Below are positions 9,407-19,800 of a stretch of DNA of 64,000 nucleotides, in pieces. Positions within the stretch are counted from its first letter, which is position 1, and every line of letters starts with the position of its first letter. Where the stretch lies: assembly GCF_003268595.1 (NCBI RefSeq), contig NZ_CP029797.1:3183501-3247500 (forward strand), read 5' to 3'. The stretch is from Paraliobacillus zengyii. GTDB lineage: Bacteria; Bacillota; Bacilli; Bacillales; Amphibacillaceae. A program made the translations under genes and the position numbers. The notes beneath the pieces were generated by a model that saw nothing but the letters and a program-made list of their open reading frames with translations, did no database searches and was not told the origin of the DNA.

Positions 9407-12400
9407 TTATTTATATACTGGTATATCAAAGTGTAATAACGGATTGTTTAATTGTTCATAGTAACTTTCAATTCTACTAATCTGTTTTACAGCCCATCCA
9501 ATGTCTGTTGCATACTGATGTGAGGCAGGACTAGTAGGATTCCATCTCATTTTATATAGTGTATTTTGCACAGGATTAGCGTGAATATATTTCTCACCAA
9601 TGAATTCAGCACCACCAATGATCGCTTTTTCTACACTTGTCCAACCATTCTTATATGCATAAATTGCACCAAGTCTTTTAGCATCACCATCATTTGCGCC
9701 AATACCATACATATTGTACACAGTTTTTATAGAGGATAATTTTGACTTATTATCATCGGTTGCAAGTATATAATTTCCTCCACTATCTATGCCGACTTGA
9801 ATTCCAGTTGCTAATTCTGAGCCACCATTTCCAGTCTCTAAAAGGGCATGTGAGATTAAATAAATTTCGTTCACCAAATGCTCCTTGGTTGCTTCAATAA
9901 AGGCTTTTCCTTGACCACTTAAAACGCCCTTACCAACTAATAGTTTATTAAGCTCTGTGTATGATACACCTACACTTGAAGATAACACAAGATGTTGGAA
10001 TATATTATTTTGGTTAGGATTTAAATATGCCAACACATCAGACTCAGTGGCACTTCTCCAAGTTGTGTAATTAATTTCATACCAGACATTACTATTATTA
10101 ATCGTTGCACCTTTCTTTTCTCCTGTAATATTAAGACTAACGCTGCTTGTATCACCGTAAACATGGCTAGAAGATTTAGCATCAGAATGCACATCAATAT
10201 CTGTATCAACTAATGAAACATGGACATATAGCGTCTTTCCATCATAACTGATTTTATACCATGTCGTGCTACCTTGATATGCTGCTCCTGTAACGGTTGA
10301 TATAATTGATACAGTTGTTTTTTCAGTAGTAGCTTTGTATATACTGCTACTAGATAATGTTGCAGCTGTTCGGATATTTACATTTTTATTAATCGTACCT
10401 TTATTAACCCACGAACTATGAACATAACCTGGCTGACTACTGTATTTATCTGTTTGTGGATTCACTAACATTTGAGCTGCTAATGCTTGTGTTAATGAAT
10501 ACGAATAATTTGAATACTCTATTGTTTCTTTTTGAAGCTTAATACCTTCAACAGCAAGAGCAAGTCTTTCTCTTGCTGTATCTTTGATTGTATCATTGAC
10601 ACCAATAGTACTAATAATAACATTGTAACGGTGAATTGCAGTTGAAAAATCCGAATTTCTATGTTTTTCGCTAGCCCAATTTAATAAAGATTGAGCGCTT
10701 TGATTTAGACCATCTAAAAATCTTCCATCTTCTGGATATAGTAAATATGCTTCTTGATATGCACTTAATTGTGCAGAAGAGCTTGTTTCACTCTCTGCAA
10801 TTGAAGCTAACTGATCGGCAGTTGGAATTGTCGTATTTTTCACTGCATAAGCTCTCTTAGCTTCTGTTTCTAGAACAGTAAGTTCATCCAATTCAGGTAC
10901 ACTTAAGATTAAATCATATCTAGTAATAGCACCAGAATAATTTTTTTCTTGATGTATCCGAGTACCATAATCGAGTAAAGAAAGAGCTTTTTCGTTCATT
11001 CCATCTACAAACCTCGTATCAGAAAGGTATAAGTAATAACCTTCGATATATGCGTTTAGTTGTGGTGTAGAAGATGTCTGACTTTCCGCATACACTATTT
11101 GTTCATCCGCAGTACGGTATAATTGATCTTTTGCTGCATAGCTACGTTTTAATGTTGTACTTTCATGAATTGTGTCAGCTAAGACTGGTGCAGATAAAAT
11201 TAGATCATATCTTAAAATAGCTGAACCAAATTTCCCATCTTCGTGTTGACGACTCGCATAATCTAATAATGCTAAGGCACTATCATTAATTCCTTGTTCA
11301 AATCGAGTATCACCTTTATACAAGATATAACCATCTATATACGCTTGCAGTTTAGCAGATGAATTTGTTTCGTCTGCTGCAATACTTAGTTGCTGATTTG
11401 CTGTAGGATATGTTGTTTTTGCAACAGCATATTCACTCTTGATTTTTGTTTCTTCTTCAATAGAATCGTCTAATACTGGAGCAGATAAGATCAATTGATA
11501 TCTAAGAAGCGCCGAACCGTAATTACCTTGTTCGTGTTGTGTGCTTGCATAATTCAACAAATCCTGAGCGCTACTATTAATACCTTCCTTAAAACGTTGA
11601 TCGTTAGGATACCAATTATATCCATCAATGTAAGCTGTCAGTCGAGCACTTGAGTTTGCCTCTTGTTTTGCAAAGTTATATTGAGCATCAGCTATCCTAT
11701 AAATTTTCCCTTCAGTAGCAGCTTCTCGTTTTATTGTTGCTTCTTGTTTAATCCCAGCATTTAATACAGGTACAGATAAGATATGATCATATCTTACAAT
11801 TGCAGCTCCGTAATCTCCTGCTTCATGGCGCTTCGTTGTATAATCCAGTAATTCTCTCGCACTTTCATTGATACCATTTTCAAATCTAGTATCATTTGGA
11901 TATAAATTATAAGCTTCAACATATGCAGTTAATTTTGCTGAAGAAGTAGTTTGATTTACCGCATTGTTATATAGCATATCCGGTGTACGTTGTTTAGCTA
12001 CCGCATATTCTAAATTAGTTTGTGCAGCCTTTTTAGTACTGTCTTTAAGCATAGGAGCTGACAAAATACTCTCATAGCGCAATATAGCTGAGCCATATTC
12101 ACCTTTTTCATGTTGTTTAATAGCATAATTTAATAATGAAAGAGCACTTTCATTAATTCCAGTTGTGAATCTATTATCATTTGGATATAATTCATATCCA
12201 TCTATAAAGGCAGCAAGTTGTGAAGTTGAATTAGGCTTATTTCTTGCTGAATTATATTGTTCATCTGCTGTAACAAATGTCATTTCTTGTTCTGCCAAAT
12301 CTTTTCTAGATTCTACACTACTTTTTATTACTGCATCTAAAGCAGGTGCTGCTAGTATAGTATCGTATCTTACAATTGCAGCACCATAATCTCCAGCCAT

Positions 12401-13234
12401 ATGCCTTTTTTCAGCATAATTCATCAAGTCTAGTGCACTACTATTAATTCCTTGTGCAAATCTAGCATCGCTGGGATACACGTTATACCCCTCTATATAA
12501 CTCGTTAATTGTGAAGTTGAATTAGGTTGCTTTAGAGCATTACTATAAAGCATATCTGCTGTACGTTTTTCCGCTATAGCATACTCAAGATTATATTCTG
12601 TTTCTGTTTTTGTATTCGAATTTAATGCAGGGGCCTCTAAAATCCTATTATATCTTAATATAGCAGAACCATAGTTACCTTTTAGATGTTGTTCCATAGC
12701 ATAGTCTAGCAATGAAACTGCGCTCTCATTAATACCAGTTGTGAATCTACTATCCCATGGATAAAGAGCGTACCCTTCTATATAAGAAGCGAGTTGAGGA
12801 GAAGAATTGGTTTGATTCTTGGCATTGGTAAGTTTTTTATTCGCAGTTTCAAAAGTTTTACTTTGTTGAGCTAAAACTTTTCTAGCCTCTACACTAGCCT
12901 TTACTGCTTCATTTAAAACAGGTGCTGCTAGTATAGCATTGTACCTTACAATTGCGGCACCATAATCACCAGCTAGATGTCTCGTGTCTGTGTAATTTAT
13001 CAAATCTATGGCACTACTATTAATACCTTCTTCAAATCTTGGATCGTTTGGATATAATTCATATCCGTTAATGTAGGAACTAAGTTGTGCAGAAGAGCTA
13101 GTTTGTTCTTGTGCTTGTTTATACAAAGAGTCTGCATCTTCACCAGTTGATTCTGCAAAACCGACAGGAATAAACAAACTGCTTAACAGTAATAATATAA
13201 TAACAACAACAATTTTTTTCTTCTTAAATTGCAT
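9407..13234 (-). CDS. secreted GH73 N-acetylglucosaminidase (autolysin) with nine ~96-aa repeats and SH3b domains
   Basis: 1275 aa. Signal peptide at residues 1-27 (KKKKIVVVIILLLLSS, cut near GFA-ES). Residues ~33-905 hold nine repeats of the same family as in the neighbouring M14 peptidase (TSSSAQL..YI.GYELYPND.RF..GIN.SA..LL.YA...H..G.YG.AI.RY..IL.AP.L). Two bacterial SH3-like segments follow (NVNIRTAATLSSSSIY and a second near DIDVHSDAKSSS), then a LytD-like glucosaminidase domain with ISHALLETGNGGS holding the expected catalytic Glu, and YNMYGIGAND. It should cleave the GlcNAc-MurNAc glycan backbone outside the cell. GGGGGATATTTA precedes the ATG. The shared repeat module suggests co-localisation with the M14 enzyme. 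Confidence 0.9.
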   Translation of the reverse strand: MQFKKKKIVVVIILLLLSSLFIPVGFAESTGEDADSLYKQAQEQTSSSAQLSSYINGYELYPNDPRFEEGINSSAIDLINYTDTRHLAGDYGAAIVRYNAILAAPVLNEAVKASVEARKVLAQQSKTFETANKKLTNAKNQTNSSPQLASYIEGYALYPWDSRFTTGINESAVSLLDYAMEQHLKGNYGSAILRYNRILEAPALNSNTKTETEYNLEYAIAEKRTADMLYSNALKQPNSTSQLTSYIEGYNVYPSDARFAQGINSSALDLMNYAEKRHMAGDYGAAIVRYDTILAAPALDAVIKSSVESRKDLAEQEMTFVTADEQYNSARNKPNSTSQLAAFIDGYELYPNDNRFTTGINESALSLLNYAIKQHEKGEYGSAILRYESILSAPMLKDSTKKAAQTNLEYAVAKQRTPDMLYNNAVNQTTSSAKLTAYVEAYNLYPNDTRFENGINESARELLDYTTKRHEAGDYGAAIVRYDHILSVPVLNAGIKQEATIKREAATEGKIYRIADAQYNFAKQEANSSARLTAYIDGYNWYPNDQRFKEGINSSAQDLLNYASTQHEQGNYGSALLRYQLILSAPVLDDSIEEETKIKSEYAVAKTTYPTANQQLSIAADETNSSAKLQAYIDGYILYKGDTRFEQGINDSALALLDYASRQHEDGKFGSAILRYDLILSAPVLADTIHESTTLKRSYAAKDQLYRTADEQIVYAESQTSSTPQLNAYIEGYYLYLSDTRFVDGMNEKALSLLDYGTRIHQEKNYSGAITRYDLILSVPELDELTVLETEAKRAYAVKNTTIPTADQLASIAESETSSSAQLSAYQEAYLLYPEDGRFLDGLNQSAQSLLNWASEKHRNSDFSTAIHRYNVIISTIGVNDTIKDTARERLALAVEGIKLQKETIEYSNYSYSLTQALAAQMLVNPQTDKYSSQPGYVHSSWVNKGTINKNVNIRTAATLSSSSIYKATTEKTTVSIISTVTGAAYQGSTTWYKISYDGKTLYVHVSLVDTDIDVHSDAKSSSHVYGDTSSVSLNITGEKKGATINNSNVWYEINYTTWRSATESDVLAYLNPNQNNIFQHLVLSSSVGVSYTELNKLLVGKGVLSGQGKAFIEATKEHLVNEIYLISHALLETGNGGSELATGIQVGIDSGGNYILATDDNKSKLSSIKTVYNMYGIGANDGDAKRLGAIYAYKNGWTSVEKAIIGGAEFIGEKYIHANPVQNTLYKMRWNPTSPASHQYATDIGWAVKQISRIESYYEQLNNPLLHFDIPVYK

Positions 13235-13359
13235 TAAATATCCCCCATGTTTTTTAAGACTTTTTTAAGCAATGTATGTGTTGCTTAAATACTAGTCTTA
13301 TTATCTATTAAAATCCATATTAATTCAACACTTTATAACATAATTCTTTTAAAAAACCA

Positions 13360-13391
13360 AATACCCACAGCTAATATTAGCTGTGGGTATT
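13360..13391 (-). terminator. intrinsic terminator of the rfbACDB operon
   Basis: A perfect 16-bp inverted repeat (AATACCCACAGCTAAT / ATTAGCTGTGGGTATT) lies about 30 bases past the rfbB stop. The strong symmetric stem could also stop transcription from the other strand. It separates the rhamnose genes from the secreted glucosaminidase gene, whose start is at 13234. Confidence 0.8.
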
Positions 13392-13421
13392 ATGCATCAT
13401 TAATTTTTCATTGCTCTCAAC

Positions 13422-14444
13422 TTATTTAATTGAATATTGTTTATCAAAATATTGCTTGTATTCTCCACTAATAATTTGCTCCCACCAATCCTTATTGTTT
13501 AGATACCACTGGATGGTTTGTACAATACCAGTATCAAAGTTATAAGTTGGCTTCCAACCAAGCTTTTCGAGTTTCGTTGGATCAATCGCATAGCGTTTGT
13601 CGTGCCCTAAACGATCTTCTACAAATTCAATTAATTCTTCTGATTTATCAAGTGCTTGAATAATTGTTTTTACTACTTCTAAATTTGTTTTTTCATTATG
13701 TCCACCGATGTTATAGACTTCCCCACTAATTCCTTCATGTAATACAAGGTCAATCGCAGAACAATGATCTTGAACATGTAACCAATCGCGAATGTTCTTT
13801 CCATCACCATAAACGGGTACCTTCTCGTCATTTAACACACGTGAAATAGTTAATGGAATTAACTTCTCTGGAAAATGATAAGGGCCATAATTATTAGAAC
13901 AACGCGTAATATTCACTGGTAATCCATATGTTTCATGATAGGCGCGTACCAATAAGTCTGAAGATGCTTTACTTGCACTATACGGACTATTTGCTTGTAG
14001 TGGTGTTTCTTCGGTGAAAAAGGTCGTTGGATCAAAATCTAATTCTCCATAAACTTCATCTGTAGACACATGAACAAATTTCTTGATGTCAATTGCCTTT
14101 GCTGCATCTAGCAATACTTGAGTACCTAATACATTCGTCCGGATGAAAATTTCAGGATCAGTTATCGAACGATCGACATGACTTTCTGCTGCAAAGTGGA
14201 CTACATAATCAAATTGTTCTTTCTCAAATAACGATGAAATCGATTTCCGATCCGTAATGTCTGCTTTGACAAAATGATAATTTTCATTTTTTTCAACAAT
14301 TTGGTGCTTGGTTAAATCACCTGCATAGGTTAGTTCATCCAAATTATATATATGGTAATTCGGATATTTTTCAACCATATATTGAACAAAATTCCCACCA
14401 ATAAAACCTGCGCCACCTGTCACAACTATTTTCTTTTTAGACAT
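13422..14444 (-). CDS. rfbB: dTDP-glucose 4,6-dehydratase
   Basis: Second step of dTDP-L-rhamnose synthesis: NAD-dependent dehydration of dTDP-glucose to the 4-keto-6-deoxy sugar. The 340-aa short-chain dehydrogenase-type protein has the Rossmann motif GGAGFIGGNF at residues 9-18, FAAESHVDRS, STDEVYGEL and the catalytic YxxxK in SPYSASKASSD. Length and motifs are standard. Its ATG follows directly on the rfbD stop (TAG ATG), with an RBS inside rfbD, so it is the last gene of the rfbA-C-D-B operon. Confidence 0.95.
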   Translation of the reverse strand: MSKKKIVVTGGAGFIGGNFVQYMVEKYPNYHIYNLDELTYAGDLTKHQIVEKNENYHFVKADITDRKSISSLFEKEQFDYVVHFAAESHVDRSITDPEIFIRTNVLGTQVLLDAAKAIDIKKFVHVSTDEVYGELDFDPTTFFTEETPLQANSPYSASKASSDLLVRAYHETYGLPVNITRCSNNYGPYHFPEKLIPLTISRVLNDEKVPVYGDGKNIRDWLHVQDHCSAIDLVLHEGISGEVYNIGGHNEKTNLEVVKTIIQALDKSEELIEFVEDRLGHDKRYAIDPTKLEKLGWKPTYNFDTGIVQTIQWYLNNKDWWEQIISGEYKQYFDKQYSIK

Positions 14445-15299
14445 CTATCTCACCTCTTTATTTAATTGTTCTAAATAATGTGTTAAGGCATCCTGCCAAC
14501 TTGGCAAACGTTGGAATCCTTGATCTTCTAATTTAGCTTTAGACATGCGCGAGTTCAGTGGGCGGACAGCACGCGTTGGATATTCCGCAGTCGGAATGCT
14601 CTCAACTGATATCTGTTTATCAGCCTGCTTAAATATTTCCTTCGCAAAGTCTGACCATGTACAAAAACCTTCATTGGATGCGTGATACGTACCATACTTA
14701 TTTGTTTGAACAATCTCTAGTAACAACTTCGCCAGATCATACGTATACGTAGGAGAACCGTATTGATCTCCTACTACTTTTAATTCTTTATGTGTTTCGG
14801 AGAGACGTAACATGGTTTTTATAAAGTTATTGCCATTACTACCAAACACCCAAGAAATACGGATAATAAAGGCTTCATTTAATAATTCCTGGACACGTTT
14901 TTCTCCTTCAAGTTTCGTTAGACCATAATAACCAACGGGATTAGTTGGATCTGTTTCTGTAAATGGCTCTTTTCCTGACCCATCGAATACGTAATCTGTG
15001 CTAATATACATGAATTTTGCTTGTACTTGTTTGGCTGCAGCTGCTAGGTATCTAGTTCCGTTGACATTTACATCCCAACACGCTTCTTTATTATCTTCCG
15101 CTTTATCGACAGCTGTATATGCTGCACAATGAATGATCACATCTGGATTTATTTGATTCACATACTCATACACAGCTTGTTCATTCGTAATATCTAATTG
15201 ATCGCGACCCGAACCATGTATTTCGAAACCTTGCTTTAACCCTTCCTGAACCACATCATAACCAAGTTGTCCGGCGTATCCTGTAACGAAAAGTTTCAT
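14445..15299 (-). CDS. rfbD: dTDP-4-dehydrorhamnose reductase
   Basis: Final step of dTDP-rhamnose synthesis, reducing the 4-keto group with NAD(P)H. The 284-aa protein shows the N-terminal TGYAGQLGYDVV nucleotide-binding loop, CAAYTAVDKAE, the STDYVFDG motif and the catalytic YGLTKLEGE. AAGGAGTAGTGTT stands before the ATG. The spacing to rfbC is 13 bases. Confidence 0.95.
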   Translation of the reverse strand: MKLFVTGYAGQLGYDVVQEGLKQGFEIHGSGRDQLDITNEQAVYEYVNQINPDVIIHCAAYTAVDKAEDNKEACWDVNVNGTRYLAAAAKQVQAKFMYISTDYVFDGSGKEPFTETDPTNPVGYYGLTKLEGEKRVQELLNEAFIIRISWVFGSNGNNFIKTMLRLSETHKELKVVGDQYGSPTYTYDLAKLLLEIVQTNKYGTYHASNEGFCTWSDFAKEIFKQADKQISVESIPTAEYPTRAVRPLNSRMSKAKLEDQGFQRLPSWQDALTHYLEQLNKEVR

Positions 15300-15312
15300 A
15301 ACACTACTCCTT

Positions 15313-15864
15313 CTAGCTAAAATTATTCTCTGCGTCTTCTAACAATGGCGCTTTTTCATCTTTTTCTGATAACACTGGGGTAATTTCTATCGGCCACGTA
15401 ACGTTAATTGTCGGATCATCCCAACGAATGCCGCGATCACATTCAGGAGCATACCCTTCATCAACTTTGTATTGCACTTCAGAATTTTCTGTTAGTGTCA
15501 TAAACGCATGAGCAAATCCTTTAGGCACAAGTAATTGCTTTTTGTTTTCTGCACTTAATTCGATGCCAAACCATTCGCCATAAGATGGACTTTCTTTTCT
15601 TATGTCTACAGCAACATCAAAGATGGAACCTTGTGTGCAACGAACGAGCTTCGTTTGGGCTTTCGGATCAAGCTGATAGTGTAACCCACGTAATGTACCT
15701 TTTGTTGCAGAAAATGATTGATTATCTTGGACAAAGTCAATATCAATTCCTGCTTCTTTAAATTTAGTTTCACTATATGTCTCCATAAACCAACCTCTAT
15801 GATCTCCAAATACAGATGGTTCGATTACTTTTACACCAGAAAGTTTAGTTTCTATAACTTTCAT
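15313..15864 (-). CDS. rfbC: dTDP-4-dehydrorhamnose 3,5-epimerase
   Basis: Epimerises C3 and C5 of dTDP-4-keto-6-deoxyglucose. The 183-aa cupin-type protein begins MKVIETKLSGVKVIEPSVFG and has the family core: FVQDNQSFS, LRGLHYQ with the catalytic His, and VPKGFAHAFMTL. AAAAGGGGTGAATAC precedes the start. It lies between rfbA and rfbD in the operon. Confidence 0.95.
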   Translation of the reverse strand: MKVIETKLSGVKVIEPSVFGDHRGWFMETYSETKFKEAGIDIDFVQDNQSFSATKGTLRGLHYQLDPKAQTKLVRCTQGSIFDVAVDIRKESPSYGEWFGIELSAENKKQLLVPKGFAHAFMTLTENSEVQYKVDEGYAPECDRGIRWDDPTINVTWPIEITPVLSEKDEKAPLLEDAENNFS

Positions 15865-15878
15865 GTATTCACCCCTTT

Positions 15879-16757
15879 TTAATATTTGATCTCTCCATTA
15901 GCTACTTTTAATAAATATTGACCATAACCTGTTTTAGAAAACAATTGACCTGATTTAGTTAATTGTTCTTTGGTTATCCAACCATTTATATAAGCAATTT
16001 CTTCTGGTGCGGATACTTTAATCCCCTGATGGTCTTCTACTGTTTTGACAAAATTAGTAGCCGAGACTAAACTTTCATGTGTCCCTGTATCTAACCATGT
16101 ATAGCCACGTCCTAGAAGTTCCACTTCCAATTCTCCTGATTGTAAATACGCTTCATTAATAGAAGTAATTTCTAACTCACCTCTGCTCGAAGGTTTAACA
16201 TTTTTGGCAATTTCCACTACACGATTATCATAGAAATATAGACCTGTTATCGCATAATGTGATTTGGGGTTATCTGGTTTTTCTTCTACACTTAGCACTT
16301 TACCAGTATCATCAAATTCAACGACACCGAATCTTTCGGGATCCTGAACATGATATCCGAAAACAGTAGCTCCTTCTTTTTTTTCGACAGCACGTTTCAA
16401 AATATTTGTTAAACCACTCCCATAATAAACATTATCGCCCAGAACCATAGCAACAGGATCATTACCGATAAATTCTTCTCCTATGATGAAAGCTTCTGCT
16501 AATCCATTTGGATTCTCTTGGACTTTGTATTCAAGATTAATACCGAATTGCGAGCCATCACCTAGTAATGCCTGAAAACGCGGAATATCATCCGGGGTTG
16601 ATATAATTAGAATATCCTGAATACCTGCTAACATTAACGTGGATAGTGGATAATAAATCATTGGTTTATCATAGATTGGTAATAACTGTTTACTTGTTAC
16701 CATCGTTAATGGATATAAACGCGTACCACTTCCACCTGCAAGAATTATACCTTTCAT
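15879..16757 (-). CDS. rfbA: glucose-1-phosphate thymidylyltransferase
   Basis: First step of dTDP-rhamnose synthesis: dTTP plus glucose-1-phosphate. The 292-aa protein has the nucleotidyltransferase loop [11 protein letters not shown] at residues 8-18, then [20 protein letters not shown] and the EEKPDNPKS sugar-binding segment. It is the first gene of the rfb operon and lies after the terminator hairpin that closes the large glycosyltransferase gene, so it probably has its own promoter or depends on readthrough. Confidence 0.95.
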   Translation of the reverse strand: MKGIILAGGSGTRLYPLTMVTSKQLLPIYDKPMIYYPLSTLMLAGIQDILIISTPDDIPRFQALLGDGSQFGINLEYKVQENPNGLAEAFIIGEEFIGNDPVAMVLGDNVYYGSGLTNILKRAVEKKEGATVFGYHVQDPERFGVVEFDDTGKVLSVEEKPDNPKSHYAITGLYFYDNRVVEIAKNVKPSSRGELEITSINEAYLQSGELEVELLGRGYTWLDTGTHESLVSATNFVKTVEDHQGIKVSAPEEIAYINGWITKEQLTKSGQLFSKTGYGQYLLKVANGEIKY

Positions 16758-16784
16758 AAAACCATATCCCTTCTAGATTAAAAA

Positions 16785-16820
16785 TATAGCGGTATGACAC
16801 CCATAGCATCACACCGCTTA
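16785..16820 (-). terminator. intrinsic terminator between the multidomain glycosyltransferase and rfbA
   Basis: On the minus strand TAAGCGGTGTGA pairs with TCATACCGCTATA across an 11-base loop and is followed by TTTTTAATC. It sits 24 bases past the stop of the 16844-20161 gene. It marks the end of the glycosyltransferase/ABC transcription unit, or a point of partial termination before rfbA. Confidence 0.75.
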
Positions 16821-16843
16821 AATTATTACTTTTTATTCTATCC

Positions 16844-19800
16844 CTATTCACTTCGCTCTTCATTTTTTGATGTGTTTTCATAAAATTCACTGAATAGATC
16901 AACGAAGTCTTTAGAAGCTTGCAATTTATAGTTATGTTTTTTCGCAATATCGAATATGACATTTAAATTACTTTTAACTGCATTATATGAAAATTGTCTA
17001 ATATACAAGTTTCTTGCCTTTTTAACCATTTTATCAGTCTCTGCTTCATTATTAAAGATATCTTTGATGACGACTTTCAACTGATTAAAATCACCAAAAT
17101 CTGCATGTCTGAGATAACCTTGTCGAGATAGATCGCCTAAATCAGAAATATCGTTAGATATAACTGGCACTTTCATTGCTATTGCATCGGTAAATTTATA
17201 CGGCATCTGATAATGACTAGCGGCGATATTAGGATCTAACCAAAGTATAACTAAATCTGATGCATAATTTATTTTTGCCATTTCATTTCTTCCTTGAGGT
17301 GGCAATACTTTAATTTTGTCTCCATACTGTTCTATTAATTTCTTTTGATCAGGTGTAACACGTGATCCTACAAATAGTAATTTGTATCTATCATCATCTA
17401 ATTTGTCTAATAATTTTACTAATTCATATATTCCTTTATGTTTTCTAACTAATCCACCAAACAATATAATTCTATCATCTTTTTCAAAACCTAATTCATC
17501 TCTTAATTTATTTCTGTCATAAATATTAGGGTCATAGTGCTTTTCATCTTTTAGATTTCTAATATAGAAACTATTCCCACCAAAATATTGATCTAGAGTC
17601 TTATTGTGCGTTGTTGTTACCGGTACATCTTTTGATAATTTTTCAACAATTGTAGACCACTTCAAGCTGTATGGAGTAAGAAGTTCTTCATCCTTAAAAT
17701 TCATCGATGTTGACTCTTTACCTTTTTCAACTAATTTATCTTTTTGTGGATTTGATACAACTGTTTCTAAGTCATTATATTCCAAGATAATAGGTTTTTC
17801 TAAGTGATAATTAGCTAATAACGCCAATCCTAAGCTTGTCAGTCTTGGTTTAACTGCATATATGATATCCCCATCAATTTGTTTTAATGCATCTGACATC
17901 ATTTTAAATAAATCAGGGAAATTTGCACCTTCAAAAATTGTCATTTTAAAATCTGGAGTCTCATGTTTATAGGGAGGAAATATTTCTTCCTCAAAAAATC
18001 GGAAGCCCAATAATTGTACTGTATACGTCTTAGATAACGATTCAGCAATATTATAAGCTTTGGAAAAATGATTTCTACTCACATCCCAAGAAATTATTGT
18101 AATTTTAGGAAGTGATTCTTGGTTCTTTTTATCAGGTAAGCCATTCTTGAAGTATGATTCCAGGCTTGATTTAATTGTTTCTTGACTAGATGTGTCATCA
18201 CTATGCACATGAGAAATTTGATTCCATTCTTTATTTCTTCTATAAATCACTAATAACTGATCTATATATAGTGGATCTCTTAAGAAAGTATATTTTAGAA
18301 CTAAATCCCAGTCTTGCCTTCTTGGCAATTCTTCATTAAATCCTCCGAAATGGTCATATAATTCCCTTTTATGAACAAATGAATTTAGATCAATAAAGTT
18401 TTTCTCCATTAAATTATCATAATCAAAAGTTAAAGATTTACAAGTCTTAACTCTATAATTATTATCATGGAAATATACATCAATATAACGATTAAATATT
18501 GAATAGTAACCAGGATTATCAATAAGTTTAGTGAGATTAGCAAGTAGATACTGTGGATGCCAAATATTATCGGTATCTAAATAAGCGATATATTCTCCCT
18601 TGGCATTTTCCAGACCATGATTTCTCGCTTTTGCTGCACCACCCCATGGTAATTTAAAGTAGCGAATTCTTGAATCCATATATTTAGCAATCGTCTTTTC
18701 CGTGTTATCGGTGCTACCATCATCACAAATTAATAATTCCCAATTCGTGTAACTCTGCTCTAAAACACTTTTTATCGATTGATCTAAAACGTCTCCACGA
18801 TTGTAGGTAGGCATAATTATGCTAATTAAGGGCTCATTTTTAAGATTATAAATATTTTTTTTAAGCTCATTTTCACTTCGCTCGATTAGTCGTTTGAAAT
18901 TAGTTTCATTTTCACTATCACATATATCATTTACTGTTTTATAAAAAACACTATCGCTTAAATTTTTAAATGGGTTCTTCTCAGACTTATTGTTTTTTTT
19001 TGCTGGACGTCTTTTCTTTCTAATGTAAGCTCTTCTCACCAATTTCGCTACTGTATATGGTAACAAAATAAACTTCTTAGGAGATTTTAATGATGATACT
19101 AATATATCTCCCAATTGATATTTAATTGAGCTATACACTAATTCAAGCTTTTTACTTTGCTTTCTGAATTCCTTTTCCAATCTTTCCACTTTACGCTGTA
19201 AATTACTATACTTCTCTTGTGCATCTTTGTGTGTATCGTTTTCTTCTTTTAAGACACTAAGCTGAGCATTAAGTTGTTCAATTTCATCTGATTTATTATT
19301 AACTTGTTTTAGTAGCTCATTTGCTTTATTTTCTAAAGCTTCAAATTCGCTATTTGACTGTGAATTATCTATCTCTACTACTTCTAGAGCTTCTAATTTC
19401 TGTTTTAAATTCAATGTTTTCACAAGGTAGCTAAGTCTTTCCTTTTCCAGTTTCTCAGCAATGTTTTCATGAACTTTTTTAGATTCTAATACATTTTCAA
19501 TTAGCATGTTTTTTTGGGTTTTTTCATAAAGTATTCCTAATCCATGAAATCCATGAACTTCTTCAAAAACCAAATCAAATTCCGATTCATTCAAGAAATC
19601 TTCAATTCCTGTTTTCACACCATTTTTGGGCGTATTTTCGTATACACTATTGTGTAAGTGTGCATTAAAACCTTTATCTTTAACTAGTTGGCTTGAATCT
19701 AAACGAATCCCTCCTTTTTTATGTGCCTGTCTATAATGAGCAGGAATATTTTCAGGATCGTAGTATAAATCTCTTCGACCGTAAGGCCAACCAATGTCAT

